Origin: JAVBNJ01 sp031551625 | GTDB taxonomy: Bacteria; Bacteroidota; Bacteroidia; Bacteroidales; UBA932 | Direction of reading: 5' to 3' | Assembly: GCA_031551625.1 (NCBI GenBank) | Contig: JAVBNJ010000038.1 | Coordinates: 1 to 31,221, forward strand | Length of the DNA: 31,221 nucleotides | Shown: positions 6,547 to 15,027 of the stretch, one piece after another | Numbering within the stretch: position 1 is the first letter of the stretch | Layout of the letters: each line of letters starts with the position of its first letter | Position numbers and translations under genes: made by a program | The notes under the pieces: model-generated | The model's database searches: none | What the model was told of the DNA's origin: nothing | Seen by the model: only the letters and a program-made list of their open reading frames with translations

Positions 6547-7833
6547 TTATTCGAAGCGTTGTTTGATAAACCAGAGGTCGTATAAACTTACGCTAAGCGT
6601 TACTTTCCAGTACCGCTCACGCATCATGCCGTTATTGATGGTTCCGCGTTGTCCGATTTCACCAGCGATGTTCACGGCATTATTGAGATTTCCTATCGGG
6701 ATGCCTACGCCGAATGTCAACCCCATACTCTGGATCCGGTTGTCATCGAATTGCAGATATGTTTTCTGATAATATAAACCTCCGCGGTAACTCCAGCGTT
6801 TGAAGAAATAGCGGATGTCATAGCGATTGGGTGTTATCTCGAAACCACCGCGGATAATGTGTTCCGGCATGGCCTGGAAATGCTTGGATGACGGTACGTC
6901 GAACGTAGCGCCGGTCCAGTCGCGATAGGTATAATCAATGCCCACGAGCCATTTTGCATCGTGGCGGAAAGTAACGCCAACGCCTAATTGGCCGGGCACC
7001 AGCAACCGCGCATCGGGGTTCTCGATGTAGCGTACCGTGTCGTTGCCCACACCGCCTTCGGCATACGCAAAATCAATCTGGTCGATTTTCATGTTATTCT
7101 TGAATTGCCAAGTGGCGCCAAAGGTTAAGTTATTCTTGCCGACCGGCATGTCGTATTGTACACCTAATCCAAAACCAAAGTTGCTGGCCTTGAGTAGCCG
7201 CCCGCTGTTTACATTGGCAAAGCCCGAGCCGGTATTGAATGTAACATTGTCGTAGCGGTCAATGGACCCAAAAATATAAGCTGCTTGCCCACCGACCGAC
7301 AAGCGTCCGAATGAGTAACCGAGGCTCAGCATAAATTGGTTGAGGCCTCCCTCGCCTTGATTCGTATAGGTAATGTCACCTGCTTGGGTCAATATATTCG
7401 GGTCGGTTTCTTTCTGCGTTATTTTATAGCCTACGTTACTGTATGGAAGTACCGAAAGAGCTACTGCCATTTTTTTCCATACTGGAAAACTCATCGAAAT
7501 GTGGTCAATGTTAGCGCTATTGTTGGCTGTTTTGTCGGTGCTGGTGGCGAGGTAGTAGTTCTGCATTTCGGCGCCGAAGTCGAACATGAACGACAGTGTG
7601 TCCTGCGCGCTAAGCGCGGCGGGGTTCATAATATTAATAACACGGTTAGTGCGCAAGCCCACGCCTATACCGCCCATCCCGCGTTGAAATGCAAAACCGG
7701 GGGTAGCAAGGTCACCTATGCCGTAGAATGTGTAGGGAGTGTAGGTATTGACGGCGTCTTCATTTTGAGCATACGTAATGGTCGAAAACAGAGTAAAAAC
7801 CGCAGAAAGTATGACTATTTTATATGTATGCAT
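6547..7833 (-). CDS. FadL/OmpP1-like outer-membrane beta-barrel protein
   Basis: The 428-residue product has a signal peptide (MHTYKIVILSAVFTLFSTITYAQ). A long body of alternating amphipathic strands rich in Gly, Tyr and Phe follows, typical of a transmembrane beta-barrel. GMGGIGVGLRTNRVINIMNPAAL near residues 53-75 resembles the NPA motif near the N-terminus of FadL-family hydrophobic-compound transporters. It overlaps coaX by 14 nt and precedes lptC, a gene block known from other Bacteroidales. There, a TPR protein often lies between this gene and lptC and is absent here. The substrate is unknown, and the FadL assignment is from motif and topology only. Confidence 0.8.
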   Translation of the reverse strand: MHTYKIVILSAVFTLFSTITYAQNEDAVNTYTPYTFYGIGDLATPGFAFQRGMGGIGVGLRTNRVINIMNPAALSAQDTLSFMFDFGAEMQNYYLATSTDKTANNSANIDHISMSFPVWKKMAVALSVLPYSNVGYKITQKETDPNILTQAGDITYTNQGEGGLNQFMLSLGYSFGRLSVGGQAAYIFGSIDRYDNVTFNTGSGFANVNSGRLLKASNFGFGLGVQYDMPVGKNNLTFGATWQFKNNMKIDQIDFAYAEGGVGNDTVRYIENPDARLLVPGQLGVGVTFRHDAKWLVGIDYTYRDWTGATFDVPSSKHFQAMPEHIIRGGFEITPNRYDIRYFFKRWSYRGGLYYQKTYLQFDDNRIQSMGLTFGVGIPIGNLNNAVNIAGEIGQRGTINNGMMRERYWKVTLSVSLYDLWFIKQRFE

Positions 7834-8539
7834 TATAATCAGCTATTTTTGCTAATCCTATTAAATTTAAATTACAAACTACAAATATCGGATTTTTTAT
7901 TTTCTTTGCCAAAAAAAATGCATCTCCACCGGTTAAAATAGTGGTTGAGCCAGTGGACTCGACCATGTATCCCTCTATTTCCTTAACCACTCCGTGTAGC
8001 ACTCCCGCCTCAATGGCTTCGTGCGTGGTGGTGCCGATGTGACCGACGTCTTCATTGAGCTCGCGTAGTGGCAATCGTTCTGTGAAGTGGTGGAGCGCCC
8101 GGAACCGCGTATGCAGTCCCGGCGAGATGTTGCCGCCAATGAATTCGCCTGTGCTGCTTAGGAAGTCAATGGTAATGGCTGTGCCGCAATCAATAATCAT
8201 GCAATCGTGCTTGGGGAACAGATGATGCGCACCAATGGCTGCCGCCAAGCGGTCGGCGCCCAGCGTTTCGGGTGTGGCGTACAGGTTACGGATAGGAATG
8301 GGAGTGCGGTGGCTGAACGTAATAAGTTTTTTCACACTTCCGGCCAGCCATGCCATGTTTGATAATTCTTCTTTGCGCACCGATGCTACAATGGCAACAG
8401 AGGGTTTATATTTTTCGTGCAACGGCAGCCACTCATTCTCGGTAAACGTATCGTAGCGCGACACACAAAGCAACCGCTCGCCATCGGCAATGGCTGCTTT
8501 GGTGGCTGTGTTTCCGATATCGAGAATAAGTTTTAGCAT
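7820..8539 (-). CDS. coaX: Type III pantothenate kinase
   Basis: CoaX phosphorylates pantothenate to 4'-phosphopantothenate, the first step of coenzyme A synthesis, in the cytosol. The 239-residue protein shows the ASKHA-fold phosphate loop LILDIGNTATKAAI at residues 3-16. It also has the GADRLAAAIGA motif (near 94-104), the catalytic-region IIDCGTAITIDFL (near 115-127) and GGNISPGLHTRFRALHHFTERLPL (near 134-157). All match type III rather than type I or II kinases. Its 3' end overlaps the outer-membrane protein gene by 14 nt, so the four minus-strand genes down to 4601 probably form one operon. Confidence 0.95.
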   Translation of the reverse strand: MLKLILDIGNTATKAAIADGERLLCVSRYDTFTENEWLPLHEKYKPSVAIVASVRKEELSNMAWLAGSVKKLITFSHRTPIPIRNLYATPETLGADRLAAAIGAHHLFPKHDCMIIDCGTAITIDFLSSTGEFIGGNISPGLHTRFRALHHFTERLPLRELNEDVGHIGTTTHEAIEAGVLHGVVKEIEGYMVESTGSTTILTGGDAFFLAKKIKNPIFVVCNLNLIGLAKIADYNAYI

Positions 8540-8589
8540 ATATTTCGATTAAGACATTTACTGGGGCATTTAGTTTAAAATAAAGCGAA

Positions 8590-8597
8590 CAAAGATA
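8590..8597 (-). promoter_or_regulatory. -7 element of the coaX operon
   Basis: CAAAGATA on the plus strand is TATCTTTG on the minus strand, a perfect TAnnTTTG -7 element about 50 nt before the coaX ATG. No good -33 TTTG was seen at the expected distance. Confidence 0.5.
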
Positions 8598-8676
8598 CAA
8601 AAACAAAATTTAGTTAGTATATTACGGTTTTCAAAAAAGTCTTGAAATTGCGCGGCATAGTCTGTGGACTTTTTTG

Positions 8677-8684
8677 TATCTTTG
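8677..8684 (+). promoter_or_regulatory. -7 element before tatD
   Basis: TATCTTTG fits TAnnTTTG and ends 20 nt before the GTG start of tatD, so the leader is very short. The -33 is weak. It lies back-to-back with the coaX promoter. Confidence 0.55.
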
Positions 8685-8704
8685 TTTCCTAAATTTAACC
8701 TACG

Positions 8705-9490
8705 GTGAAATTAAGAGATACGCATGCCCATTGGGACGTGAAAGAATTTAAGAACGACTTGGCACAAGCCATTGCCCGTGCGCAAACGGCCGGGGTGCAG
8801 CAATTTATTGTACCGGCAGTCAACCAATCGACGCATGCGGCTATTGTGCAAGTGGCGCAAGAGTTCCCGTGTGTGTGCTTTGCCTGCACGGGCTTGCACC
8901 CCACCGATGTGAAGGCCGACTGGCGCACCGAGCTGGACTTCGTAGGGCATCAACTGGCGCACACTAACCATTTTGTGGCGATTGGCGAAACAGGCATCGA
9001 CTGCTATTGGAGCAAGGAATTTGTGGAAGAACAGAAAATTGTTTTTGAGCAACAACTGCGCTGGTCGGTACAGTACGACCTGCCGGTGATTGTACATGCG
9101 CGCGATTCGTTCGACGTAATTTTTGACGTACTTGATAAAGTAAAATCGTTGCCGCTACGCGGCGTGTTTCATGCTTACTCGGGCAGCATGGAATTGTACG
9201 AGCGCATCCGCCGCTACGGCGACTTCAAAATAGGAGTGGGTGGCGTGGTTACGTTCAAGAAAGCGCACCTGGCCGAAGTGGTTCAGCGCGTAAGCCTCGG
9301 CGATATTGTATTGGAAACCGATGCGCCGTGGTTGGCGCCCGTGCCGCATCGTGGTACACGCAACGAAAGCAGCTACATCCCGCTTGTTGCACAAAAAGTG
9401 GCGGAGTTGCGTGGTTGCAGCGTGGAAGAAGTGGCAGAACGAACAACAGAAAATGCAGAGAAATTATTTAAATTAGAGTTTAGAAATTAG
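8705..9490 (+). CDS. TatD family metal-dependent deoxyribonuclease
   Basis: TatD-family enzymes are TIM-barrel metallohydrolases with 3'-5' DNase activity, implicated in DNA repair and turnover. The 261-residue product has the metal-binding DTHAHWD motif at residues 5-11 and CTGLHPTDV near 59-67. Further landmarks are IGETGIDCYW (catalytic Glu) near 97-106, VIVHARDSFD near 129-138, GVFHAYSGS near 154-162 and ETDAPWLAPVPHRG near 199-212. The start is GTG at 8705, placing the HxH motif at the usual distance from the N-terminus. The last codons overlap a 19-bp inverted repeat. Confidence 0.92.
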   Translation: MKLRDTHAHWDVKEFKNDLAQAIARAQTAGVQQFIVPAVNQSTHAAIVQVAQEFPCVCFACTGLHPTDVKADWRTELDFVGHQLAHTNHFVAIGETGIDCYWSKEFVEEQKIVFEQQLRWSVQYDLPVIVHARDSFDVIFDVLDKVKSLPLRGVFHAYSGSMELYERIRRYGDFKIGVGGVVTFKKAHLAEVVQRVSLGDIVLETDAPWLAPVPHRGTRNESSYIPLVAQKVAELRGCSVEEVAERTTENAEKLFKLEFRN

Positions 9491-9534
9491 AAATCAAAAA
9501 TTGGCTGCTGCCATAAATTTTTGATTTCTAATTT
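9484..9534 (+). terminator. Perfect 19-bp inverted repeat at the 3' end of tatD
   Basis: The arm at 9484-9502 (AAATTAGAAATC...) is the exact reverse complement of 9516-9534, with a 13-nt spacer (9503-9515). The left arm includes the tatD stop codon. A T-rich TTTGATTTCAT follows. It can act as a terminator. Such AT-rich arms recur loosely elsewhere in the window (about 1069-1100), so it may also be a dispersed palindromic repeat. Confidence 0.65.
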
Positions 9535-9562
9535 TTGATTTCATAAATTAAACCTAACCAAG

Positions 9563-10600
9563 ATGCAAAAGATACCTAAGCTGCTAATCATCTACACCGG
9601 TGGAACCATTGGCATGAAGCACAATCCCGAAACGGGAGCGCTTACGCCATTTAACTTCCGCCAGATTGAAGAAGAAATGCCGGAATTGAAAAAGTTCAAC
9701 CTTGTGATGGATACTTTTTCGTTCGACCCGCTGATCGACTCGTCGGAAATACAACCGGAGTTCTGGGTGCGGCTGGCACAACTGATTGCCGATAACTATG
9801 CGTGCTACGATGGTTTTGTGGTACTGCACGGTACCGATACCATGTCGTATACCGGAGCGGCATTAAGCTTTATGCTCGAGAATTTGGCAAAGCCGGTAGT
9901 GCTTACAGGGAGCCAGTTGCCGATTGGTATGTTGCGTACCGACGGAAAAGAAAACCTGATTTCGGCTATTGAGATGGCAGCGGCTACGCGCGACGACGGA
10001 TCGCCTTGTGTGCCCGAAGTGAGTATCTTTTTCGACAGCCAGCTTTTCCGTGCCAATCGCACTACGAAGTACAACGCCGAAGGCTTCCGTGCTTTCCGCT
10101 CGGCTAACTATCCGCCGCTGGCTGAAGTGGGCATACACATTAAATTCAATGAATCGGCCATTCATCGCCCGTCTTCAAATGCAGCACCGCTAAAGGTATA
10201 CGAAGCATTGGACACCAATGTAGCGGTACTCAAAATATTTCCCGGCATCGGTCGCAATGTGGTCGAAGGTATTTTGAACATTCCCGGGTTGCGTGCTGTG
10301 GTGCTCGAAACCTATGGTTCGGGTAATGCTCCCACGGCGCCGTGGTTTATCGACACGCTGAAAGCCGCTATTGACAAGGGGTTGATAATACTGAATGTAT
10401 CGCAATGCCATGCCGGCGCCGTTGATATGGAAAAATACGATACGGGTGTGCTGCTGAAAAAAATAGGTGTAGCGAGTGGCTATGATAGTACCACCGAAGC
10501 GGCGGTTGCCAAATTATTTTTCCTGTTGGGAAAATATGCAGATAGTAAAGCGATTATTGCTGCTATCGGCCAACCGTTGAGTGGCGAAATTACGAACTGA
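9563..10600 (+). CDS. ansA: Type I (cytosolic) L-asparaginase
   Basis: The enzyme hydrolyses L-asparagine to aspartate and ammonia. The 345-residue product has the first active-site loop IYTGGTIGMKHN at residues 10-21 (catalytic Thr in TGGTIG) and the second motif VLHGTDTMSYTGAALSFML near 91-109 (Thr-Asp pair). It also has VVLTGSQLPIG near 115-125 and the C-terminal small domain with ETYGSGNAP near 251-259 and VSQCHAGAV. There is no signal peptide, which supports the cytosolic type I form. The start is ATG at 9563. It stands alone between tatD and tRNA-Ser. Confidence 0.93.
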   Translation: MQKIPKLLIIYTGGTIGMKHNPETGALTPFNFRQIEEEMPELKKFNLVMDTFSFDPLIDSSEIQPEFWVRLAQLIADNYACYDGFVVLHGTDTMSYTGAALSFMLENLAKPVVLTGSQLPIGMLRTDGKENLISAIEMAAATRDDGSPCVPEVSIFFDSQLFRANRTTKYNAEGFRAFRSANYPPLAEVGIHIKFNESAIHRPSSNAAPLKVYEALDTNVAVLKIFPGIGRNVVEGILNIPGLRAVVLETYGSGNAPTAPWFIDTLKAAIDKGLIILNVSQCHAGAVDMEKYDTGVLLKKIGVASGYDSTTEAAVAKLFFLLGKYADSKAIIAAIGQPLSGEITN

Positions 10601-10651
10601 AAATTGCCGGATTGAAAAAATAGTTGTAAATTGCATCATAATTTAATTAAA

Positions 10652-10739
10652 GGAGAGATGGCCGAGTGGTCGAAGGCGCACGCCTGGAAAGTGTGTATAC
10701 TCCAAAAGGGTATCATGGGTTCGAATCCCATTCTCTCCG
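10652..10739 (+). tRNA. tRNA-Ser (anticodon GGA)
   Basis: The acceptor stem GGAGAGA (10652-10658) pairs with TCTCTCC (10732-10738), with G as discriminator. The D-arm is GCCGAGTGGTCGAAGGC, the anticodon loop CTGGAAA gives GGA, the variable arm is long as expected for serine, and the T-loop is TTCGAAT. CCA is not encoded. Confidence 0.95.
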
Positions 10740-10787
10740 CTTCACTAGTCGTTGTAATCTACGATTAACTATAAAATTAGGTGAGCC

Positions 10788-12215
10788 ATGAAATTTACAC
10801 CCGAAAAATATACCATTCCTGATGTGCCGATGCTGCCGTTTATTGATGCAGCGGAAATTGAAAACTATTTGCAGTCGGAACATGCCAACACAAAACGCAT
10901 TGAGGAGATCGTGCAAAAATCGCTGAACAAGCAGCGCCTCTCGCTGCAAGATGTAGCGGCCTTGCTCAATACCGAAAAGCCCGAAGAGATAGCATTGATT
11001 AAACGCGCGGCACAGGAACTGAAAGAAAAAATTTACGGAAACCGCATTGTGTTGTTTGCACCACTTTATGTGGGCAACTATTGCAAAAACGATTGCGCCT
11101 ATTGTGGTTTCCGTGCTTCGAATAAAGAGGCAATACGCACTACGCTGAATAGTGATCAGTTGATTAGCGAAGTGGAAGCGTTGGAAGAGAACGGACAGAA
11201 ACGCTTGATACTGGTGTATGGCGAGCATGCCAATTATTCGCCCGAATTCATTGCCGATACGGTGCGCACAGTATATGCCGTAAAGAAAGGTACCGGCGAA
11301 ATCCGCCGTGTAAATATCAATGCGGCACCGCTCGACATTGAAGGCTTCCGCACGGTGAAAGAGGCGGGCATTGGTACGTATCAGATTTTCCAGGAAACGT
11401 ATCATCCCGAAATTTATAAAGCCTACCACAAAATCGGCCCGAAGAAAGATTACGAAAATCGCTTGACATCGTTGGACCGTGCGCAGGAAGCGGGATTGGA
11501 CGATGTGGGCATTGGAGCGTTGTTTGGCTTGTACGATTGGAAATTTGAAGTGATGGCACTTGTACGCCACACCAATCACTTGGAAGCGTGCTACAATGTG
11601 GGGCCGCACACGATTTCGTTCCCGCGCTTGCAAGCTGCTTCGCATTTGGATGTGGACGGAAAATATGTAGTAACCGACGAGCAGTTTACACGGCTGGTTG
11701 CCATTCTGCGCCTGGCGGTTCCCTACACGGGTTTGATTTGCACGGCACGTGAGAAAAACGAAGTGCGCCGCGAAGTATTGCGTTATGGTGTGTCGCAAAT
11801 TGATGGCGGCACTAAGATAGAATTGGGCGCCTACAAAGAAAAGAAAGAAGGCGAACAAAACTTGAACCGCGAACAATTTCAAATCAATGATGCGCGCTCG
11901 CTGGCCGATGTGATTGACGAGTTACTGACCGATGATTTTCTGCCGTCGTTCTGCACTGCTTGTTACCGTAAGGGACGCACGGGTGAGCATTTCATGGAGT
12001 TCTCGGTGCCCGGTTTTATCAAGCGTTTCTGTACGCCCAATGCGGTTTTCACACTGGCCGAATACCTGGAAGATTATGCCGACGATGCACTCAAGCAAAA
12101 AGGCTACGCCTTGATAGAGCGCGAGCTGGAAGCGATTGAAGATGTCGCGAAGCAAGAAGAAATTCGTGCGCGGATACAGCGGATTAAAGGCGGTGAGCGG
12201 GATCTTTACTATTAA
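10788..12215 (+). CDS. hydG: [FeFe]-hydrogenase maturase HydG
   Basis: HydG is a radical-SAM tyrosine lyase that makes the CO and CN ligands of the H-cluster. The 475-residue protein carries the CX3CX2C SAM-cluster motif at Cys99, Cys103 and Cys106 (GNYCKNDCAYCGF). It also has GHHG-region equivalents such as VYGEHANYSPEF, then INAAPLDIEGFRTVKEAGIG and QIFQETYHPEIY. The C-terminal auxiliary cluster motif CX2CX22C is intact (Cys389, Cys392, Cys415), the feature that separates HydG from ThiH. Length is normal. HydE, HydF and a hydrogenase are not in this window, so they must lie elsewhere. The gene implies anaerobic, hydrogen-linked metabolism. Confidence 0.95.
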   Translation: MKFTPEKYTIPDVPMLPFIDAAEIENYLQSEHANTKRIEEIVQKSLNKQRLSLQDVAALLNTEKPEEIALIKRAAQELKEKIYGNRIVLFAPLYVGNYCKNDCAYCGFRASNKEAIRTTLNSDQLISEVEALEENGQKRLILVYGEHANYSPEFIADTVRTVYAVKKGTGEIRRVNINAAPLDIEGFRTVKEAGIGTYQIFQETYHPEIYKAYHKIGPKKDYENRLTSLDRAQEAGLDDVGIGALFGLYDWKFEVMALVRHTNHLEACYNVGPHTISFPRLQAASHLDVDGKYVVTDEQFTRLVAILRLAVPYTGLICTAREKNEVRREVLRYGVSQIDGGTKIELGAYKEKKEGEQNLNREQFQINDARSLADVIDELLTDDFLPSFCTACYRKGRTGEHFMEFSVPGFIKRFCTPNAVFTLAEYLEDYADDALKQKGYALIERELEAIEDVAKQEEIRARIQRIKGGERDLYY

Positions 12216-12278
12216 AGTAGGAATGGCGAATTAGGCGATGCTGCTCAATTTTAAAATAAATTTGCGTAGATAAAAAAC

Positions 12279-13910
12279 GTGAAAAAATTATTCAAATCCC
12301 CTTCCGGAGGTTGGAGTGCGGCCATTCCTCATACATTTACGATTGTGTTTTTCCTGCTGGTAGCGGCGGCCGTGCTCACGTGGATTATTCCCGGCGGCGA
12401 GTATGTGCGCGAAACGAAAATGGTGAACGGTGTGGAGCGTAGCGTAGTGGTGGGCGATTCGTACCACCGTGTGGAGCGGGCGCCGCAGACGTGGCAAGTA
12501 CTGTCGGCGTTTTTCCAAGGCTTTGTCGACAAGGCCGACATAATTATTTTCATTCTCATTGTGGGCGGTGCGTTTTGGATGTTGAACCAGAGCCGCGCAA
12601 TAGAAGTGGGCATGGTGGCATTCCTGCGTTGGACACAGCGCGTGGGGCGCTTTCGAGCTATACGTATCATTGGTGTCAATAATATTATTTTGTCGCTGCT
12701 GTTCATTGTGTTCAGCTTATTCGGCGCAGTGTTTGGCATGAGTGAAGAAACAATAGCGTTTGTCGTTATTTTTGTGCCGCTTGCTATTTCAATGGGCTAC
12801 GATTCGATTGTAGGCCTTGGTGTGTGCTACATGGCAGCACATGTTGGTTTTGCAGGAGGAATGCTCAACCCGTTTACTATTGGCATTGCGCAAGGCATTG
12901 CGGGGTTGCCGCTGTTCTCGGGGTTGGAATACCGATTTGTGTGTTGGATTGTTCTTACGCTTGTGGGGCTTGTTATTCTGTTGTGGTACGCCAACCGCAT
13001 TAAGAAAAATCCGCAACGCTCGCCGGTATATAAGTTCGATGAGTATTGGCGGCGCCGCATGAACGAAGATAAAGCCGAAGAACAACATTACCACACGCCA
13101 CGCGCTGCGTGGGTTACGTGGGTGGTATTATCGGCAGTGATGGTCGCACTTGCTGCGTATTACCCGATAACGACTATTGCCATCGGTGCTTCGTCGTTCA
13201 CCGCACCGCTGTTGCCTGTGCTGGCTGTGCTGTTTTTTGTAACGAGCATTTTTGCATTGCGTAAGTCGGTACACTTTTTTATTCTTACGATTTTATTTTT
13301 TACCATATTCTACTTGGTAGTGGGTGTGCTGGGCTACGGCTGGTATGTAATGGAAATTGCTACGCTGTTTTTAGCAATGGGCATTTCAGCGGCCATGGCG
13401 GCAGGCACCAAAGCCGATGCAATGACTAAATCGTTTCTCGAAGGAGCGAAAGACATTCTAAATCCCGCGCTGATTGTGGGTTTAGCCAGTGGTATTATTG
13501 TAGTAATGCAAGACGGGAAAATTATCGACACCATTCTCTACGGTGTGTCGCAAGCCATGACGGGTATGGGAGAGGCAGCTTCGGTAGGTATCATGTATGT
13601 ATTTACCACAGCGCTTAATCTGGTAATGCCGTCGGGATCGGCCAAGGCGGCGCTCACCATGCCGCTCATGTCGCAGTTTGCCGACCTGATTCATGTGTCG
13701 CGGCAAACGGCGGTGCTGGCATTCCAGTTCGGCGACGGGTTCACAAATATGATTACACCCACATCGGGTGTGCTGCTTGGCTGCCTGGGTATGGCAAAGA
13801 TTCCGTACACCACATGGGTACGCTGGGTGTTCAAATACATCCTGCTGTTTATCGTGCTGGGCTTTTTACTGATTCTACCGACGCTGTTTTTTTCGTTGAA
13901 CGGGTTTTGA
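12279..13910 (+). CDS. YfcC/DcuC-type inner-membrane carrier
   Basis: The 543-residue polytopic membrane protein has about 12 hydrophobic segments. Landmarks are the N-terminal IPHTFTIVFFLLVAAAVLTW-type helix, then WIIPGGEY, IIIFILIVGGAFWMLNQS, GMSEETIAFVVIFVPLAISMGYD, and near the C-terminus NLVMPSGSAKAALTMPLMS and GDGFTNMITPTSG. These match the C4-dicarboxylate anaerobic carrier / YfcC family, annotated variously as dicarboxylate or basic amino-acid carriers. Substrate cannot be read from the sequence. The GTG at 12279 puts a KKLFKSPSGGW N-terminus before the first helix, as in relatives. It follows hydG by 63 nt on the same strand. Confidence 0.88.
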   Translation: MKKLFKSPSGGWSAAIPHTFTIVFFLLVAAAVLTWIIPGGEYVRETKMVNGVERSVVVGDSYHRVERAPQTWQVLSAFFQGFVDKADIIIFILIVGGAFWMLNQSRAIEVGMVAFLRWTQRVGRFRAIRIIGVNNIILSLLFIVFSLFGAVFGMSEETIAFVVIFVPLAISMGYDSIVGLGVCYMAAHVGFAGGMLNPFTIGIAQGIAGLPLFSGLEYRFVCWIVLTLVGLVILLWYANRIKKNPQRSPVYKFDEYWRRRMNEDKAEEQHYHTPRAAWVTWVVLSAVMVALAAYYPITTIAIGASSFTAPLLPVLAVLFFVTSIFALRKSVHFFILTILFFTIFYLVVGVLGYGWYVMEIATLFLAMGISAAMAAGTKADAMTKSFLEGAKDILNPALIVGLASGIIVVMQDGKIIDTILYGVSQAMTGMGEAASVGIMYVFTTALNLVMPSGSAKAALTMPLMSQFADLIHVSRQTAVLAFQFGDGFTNMITPTSGVLLGCLGMAKIPYTTWVRWVFKYILLFIVLGFLLILPTLFFSLNGF

Positions 13911-13921
13911 CGCAAAATAAA

Positions 13922-13953
13922 TTTGCACAGGCAAAAATATTTTGTAATCTTTG
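13922..13953 (+). promoter_or_regulatory. Promoter of structured RNA copy B
   Basis: TTTG (13922-13925), a 20-nt gap, and AATCTTTG (13946-13953). The region 13912-13958 closely matches 3187-3232 in copy A, including the GCAGCA just after the -7 element, so the promoter is part of the repeated unit. Confidence 0.65.
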
Positions 13954-13958
13954 CAGCA

Positions 13959-14329
13959 GAATATAAGTGATTTGTTCTACGGAACAAAGTCTTTGAAATA
14001 CTAAATGGTTTTAGCACCTGAAAACCTGACATTTTTATGCAAAACCTTACAACATCATGCGTGGCGTGGCTATCGTTTATTTGATGTTGTAGGTCTGTCA
14101 GGGCCTCAGGTGCGGTAAACGATTGCCACGTTTTCTTTTTGCATTAATTTAACTAATTATTTAGTTAGAATTGTACTAATTAAAAAATGATTTGGCAACA
14201 AGCGCTACATCGTAGCAGGGGGTTGTATTTAAAAGCCGGGCTGTTTATCCGGCAAAATATAATAAGTCACTTACAACCCCATTGCTACGTTTGATTGGAG
14301 TGCAAAGAAACATAATTTTATGTTCTTTG
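13959..14329 (+). ncRNA. Structured pseudoknotted RNA, orphan copy B
   Basis: Stem 1a: GCACCTGA (14014-14021) with TCAGGTGC (14106-14113). Internal loop: AAA (14022-14024) against GCC (14103-14105). Stem 1b: CCTGACA (14025-14031) with TGTCAGG (14096-14102). An extra inner stem pairs 14045-14057 with 14082-14093. Pseudoknot: CGTGGCTATCGTTTA (14065-14079) with TAAACGATTGCCACG (14116-14130), 14 of 15 paired. TTTTCTTTTTG follows. Stem 2: CGTAGCA (14211-14217) with TGCTACG (14283-14289) and GGGGTTGTA (14219-14227) with TACAACCCC (14272-14280), plus a GCCGG/CCGGC tip hairpin. Unlike copies A and C there is no secreted-protein gene after it. A hairpin at 14303-14329 may end the transcript before ubiX. 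Together with the ubiX promoter this fills the 13911-14403 gap. Confidence 0.8.
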
Positions 14330-14373
14330 AAAATAGGTAACCACGTGTTTCTTTATATAATTTGAATTTTCCG

Positions 14374-14381
14374 TACCTTTG
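14374..14381 (+). promoter_or_regulatory. -7 element before ubiX
   Basis: TACCTTTG fits TAnnTTTG and lies 22 nt before the ATG at 14404. It supports the internal ATG as the start, because the upstream in-frame TTG at 14362 precedes this promoter element. Confidence 0.55.
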
Positions 14382-14403
14382 CTGCATAAAATTTTTACAT
14401 TTT

Positions 14404-14958
14404 ATGCGGCAACTTGTAGTAGGAATAACCGGTGCCAGCGGTGCCATTTATGCGCAACAGCTGCTCGAACGCTTGCAGGCGTTAAACGATGTAGATGTAG
14501 CAGTAGTATTTTCGGATTGCGGTGAGCAAGTGTTTAGTCATGAGTTGGGCGACGATGCATTGGCTGCATTACCTTTCCGCCGGTATGCCAACAATGATTT
14601 CTCAGCGCCGTTTGCGTCGGGTTCGTCGCGATTCGATACGATGGTTGTAGCGCCCTGCAGTATGGGCACGCTCGCTCGCATTGCCAACGGCACAAGCAAC
14701 AATCTGCTCACACGCACTGCCGATGTGATGCTCAAAGAACGCCGCCGCCTGATACTCCTTACGCGCGAAGCGCCGCTCAATCTCATTCACCTGCGCAACA
14801 TGACGCAGGTAACCGAAGCGGGTGGTATTATTTGCCCCGCCAGCCCTTCGTTCTACAGCCGCCCTGCATCTATTGGCGAGGCAGTGCGCACTGTAACCGA
14901 CCGTGTGCTGCAATTGGCCGGTTTTGGAGACGACCGTATGTTTTGTTGGGGGAATTAA
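14404..14958 (+). CDS. ubiX: Flavin prenyltransferase UbiX
   Basis: UbiX joins dimethylallyl monophosphate to FMN to make prenylated FMN, the cofactor of UbiD-type decarboxylases. The 184-residue product starts MRQLVVGITGASGAIYAQQL, the Rossmann-like FMN-binding N-terminus. It contains FDTMVVAPCSMGTLARIANGTSNNLLTRTADVMLKERRRLILLTREAPL in three recognisable blocks near residues 77-126, and ends with PASPSFYSRPASIGEAV-type residues. A longer reading from TTG at 14362 adds residues not seen in the family and would start upstream of the -7 promoter element, so ATG 14404 is chosen. No ubiD is in the window. Confidence 0.93.
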   Translation: MRQLVVGITGASGAIYAQQLLERLQALNDVDVAVVFSDCGEQVFSHELGDDALAALPFRRYANNDFSAPFASGSSRFDTMVVAPCSMGTLARIANGTSNNLLTRTADVMLKERRRLILLTREAPLNLIHLRNMTQVTEAGGIICPASPSFYSRPASIGEAVRTVTDRVLQLAGFGDDRMFCWGN

Positions 14959-14973
14959 AAAATTGTACCTTTG
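14942..14973 (+). promoter_or_regulatory. Promoter before the small beta-barrel gene
   Basis: TTTG (14942-14945), a 20-nt gap and TACCTTTG (14966-14973) form a near-ideal Bacteroidota promoter. It overlaps the end of ubiX and lies about 55 nt before the ATG at 15028. Confidence 0.7.
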
Positions 14974-15027
14974 CAAGAGAAATTTACAACCGATAAATAA
15001 TCTGCATTTAATTTAAAAAATTTAATT

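Noticed and set aside
7336..7941. A 201-codon plus-strand frame
   Set aside because: It is antisense to the outer-membrane protein and the end of coaX, both well supported. No motif or promoter was seen.
10713..11882. A 389-codon open frame on the minus strand
   Set aside because: It lies fully antisense to hydG, whose CX3CX2C and CX2CX22C motifs are intact. The antisense product resembles no family, and long antisense frames are common opposite such genes.
14362..14403. Upstream TTG start for ubiX
   Set aside because: It would add 14 residues absent from the family and lies upstream of the TACCTTTG promoter element. ATG 14404 gives the normal N-terminus.
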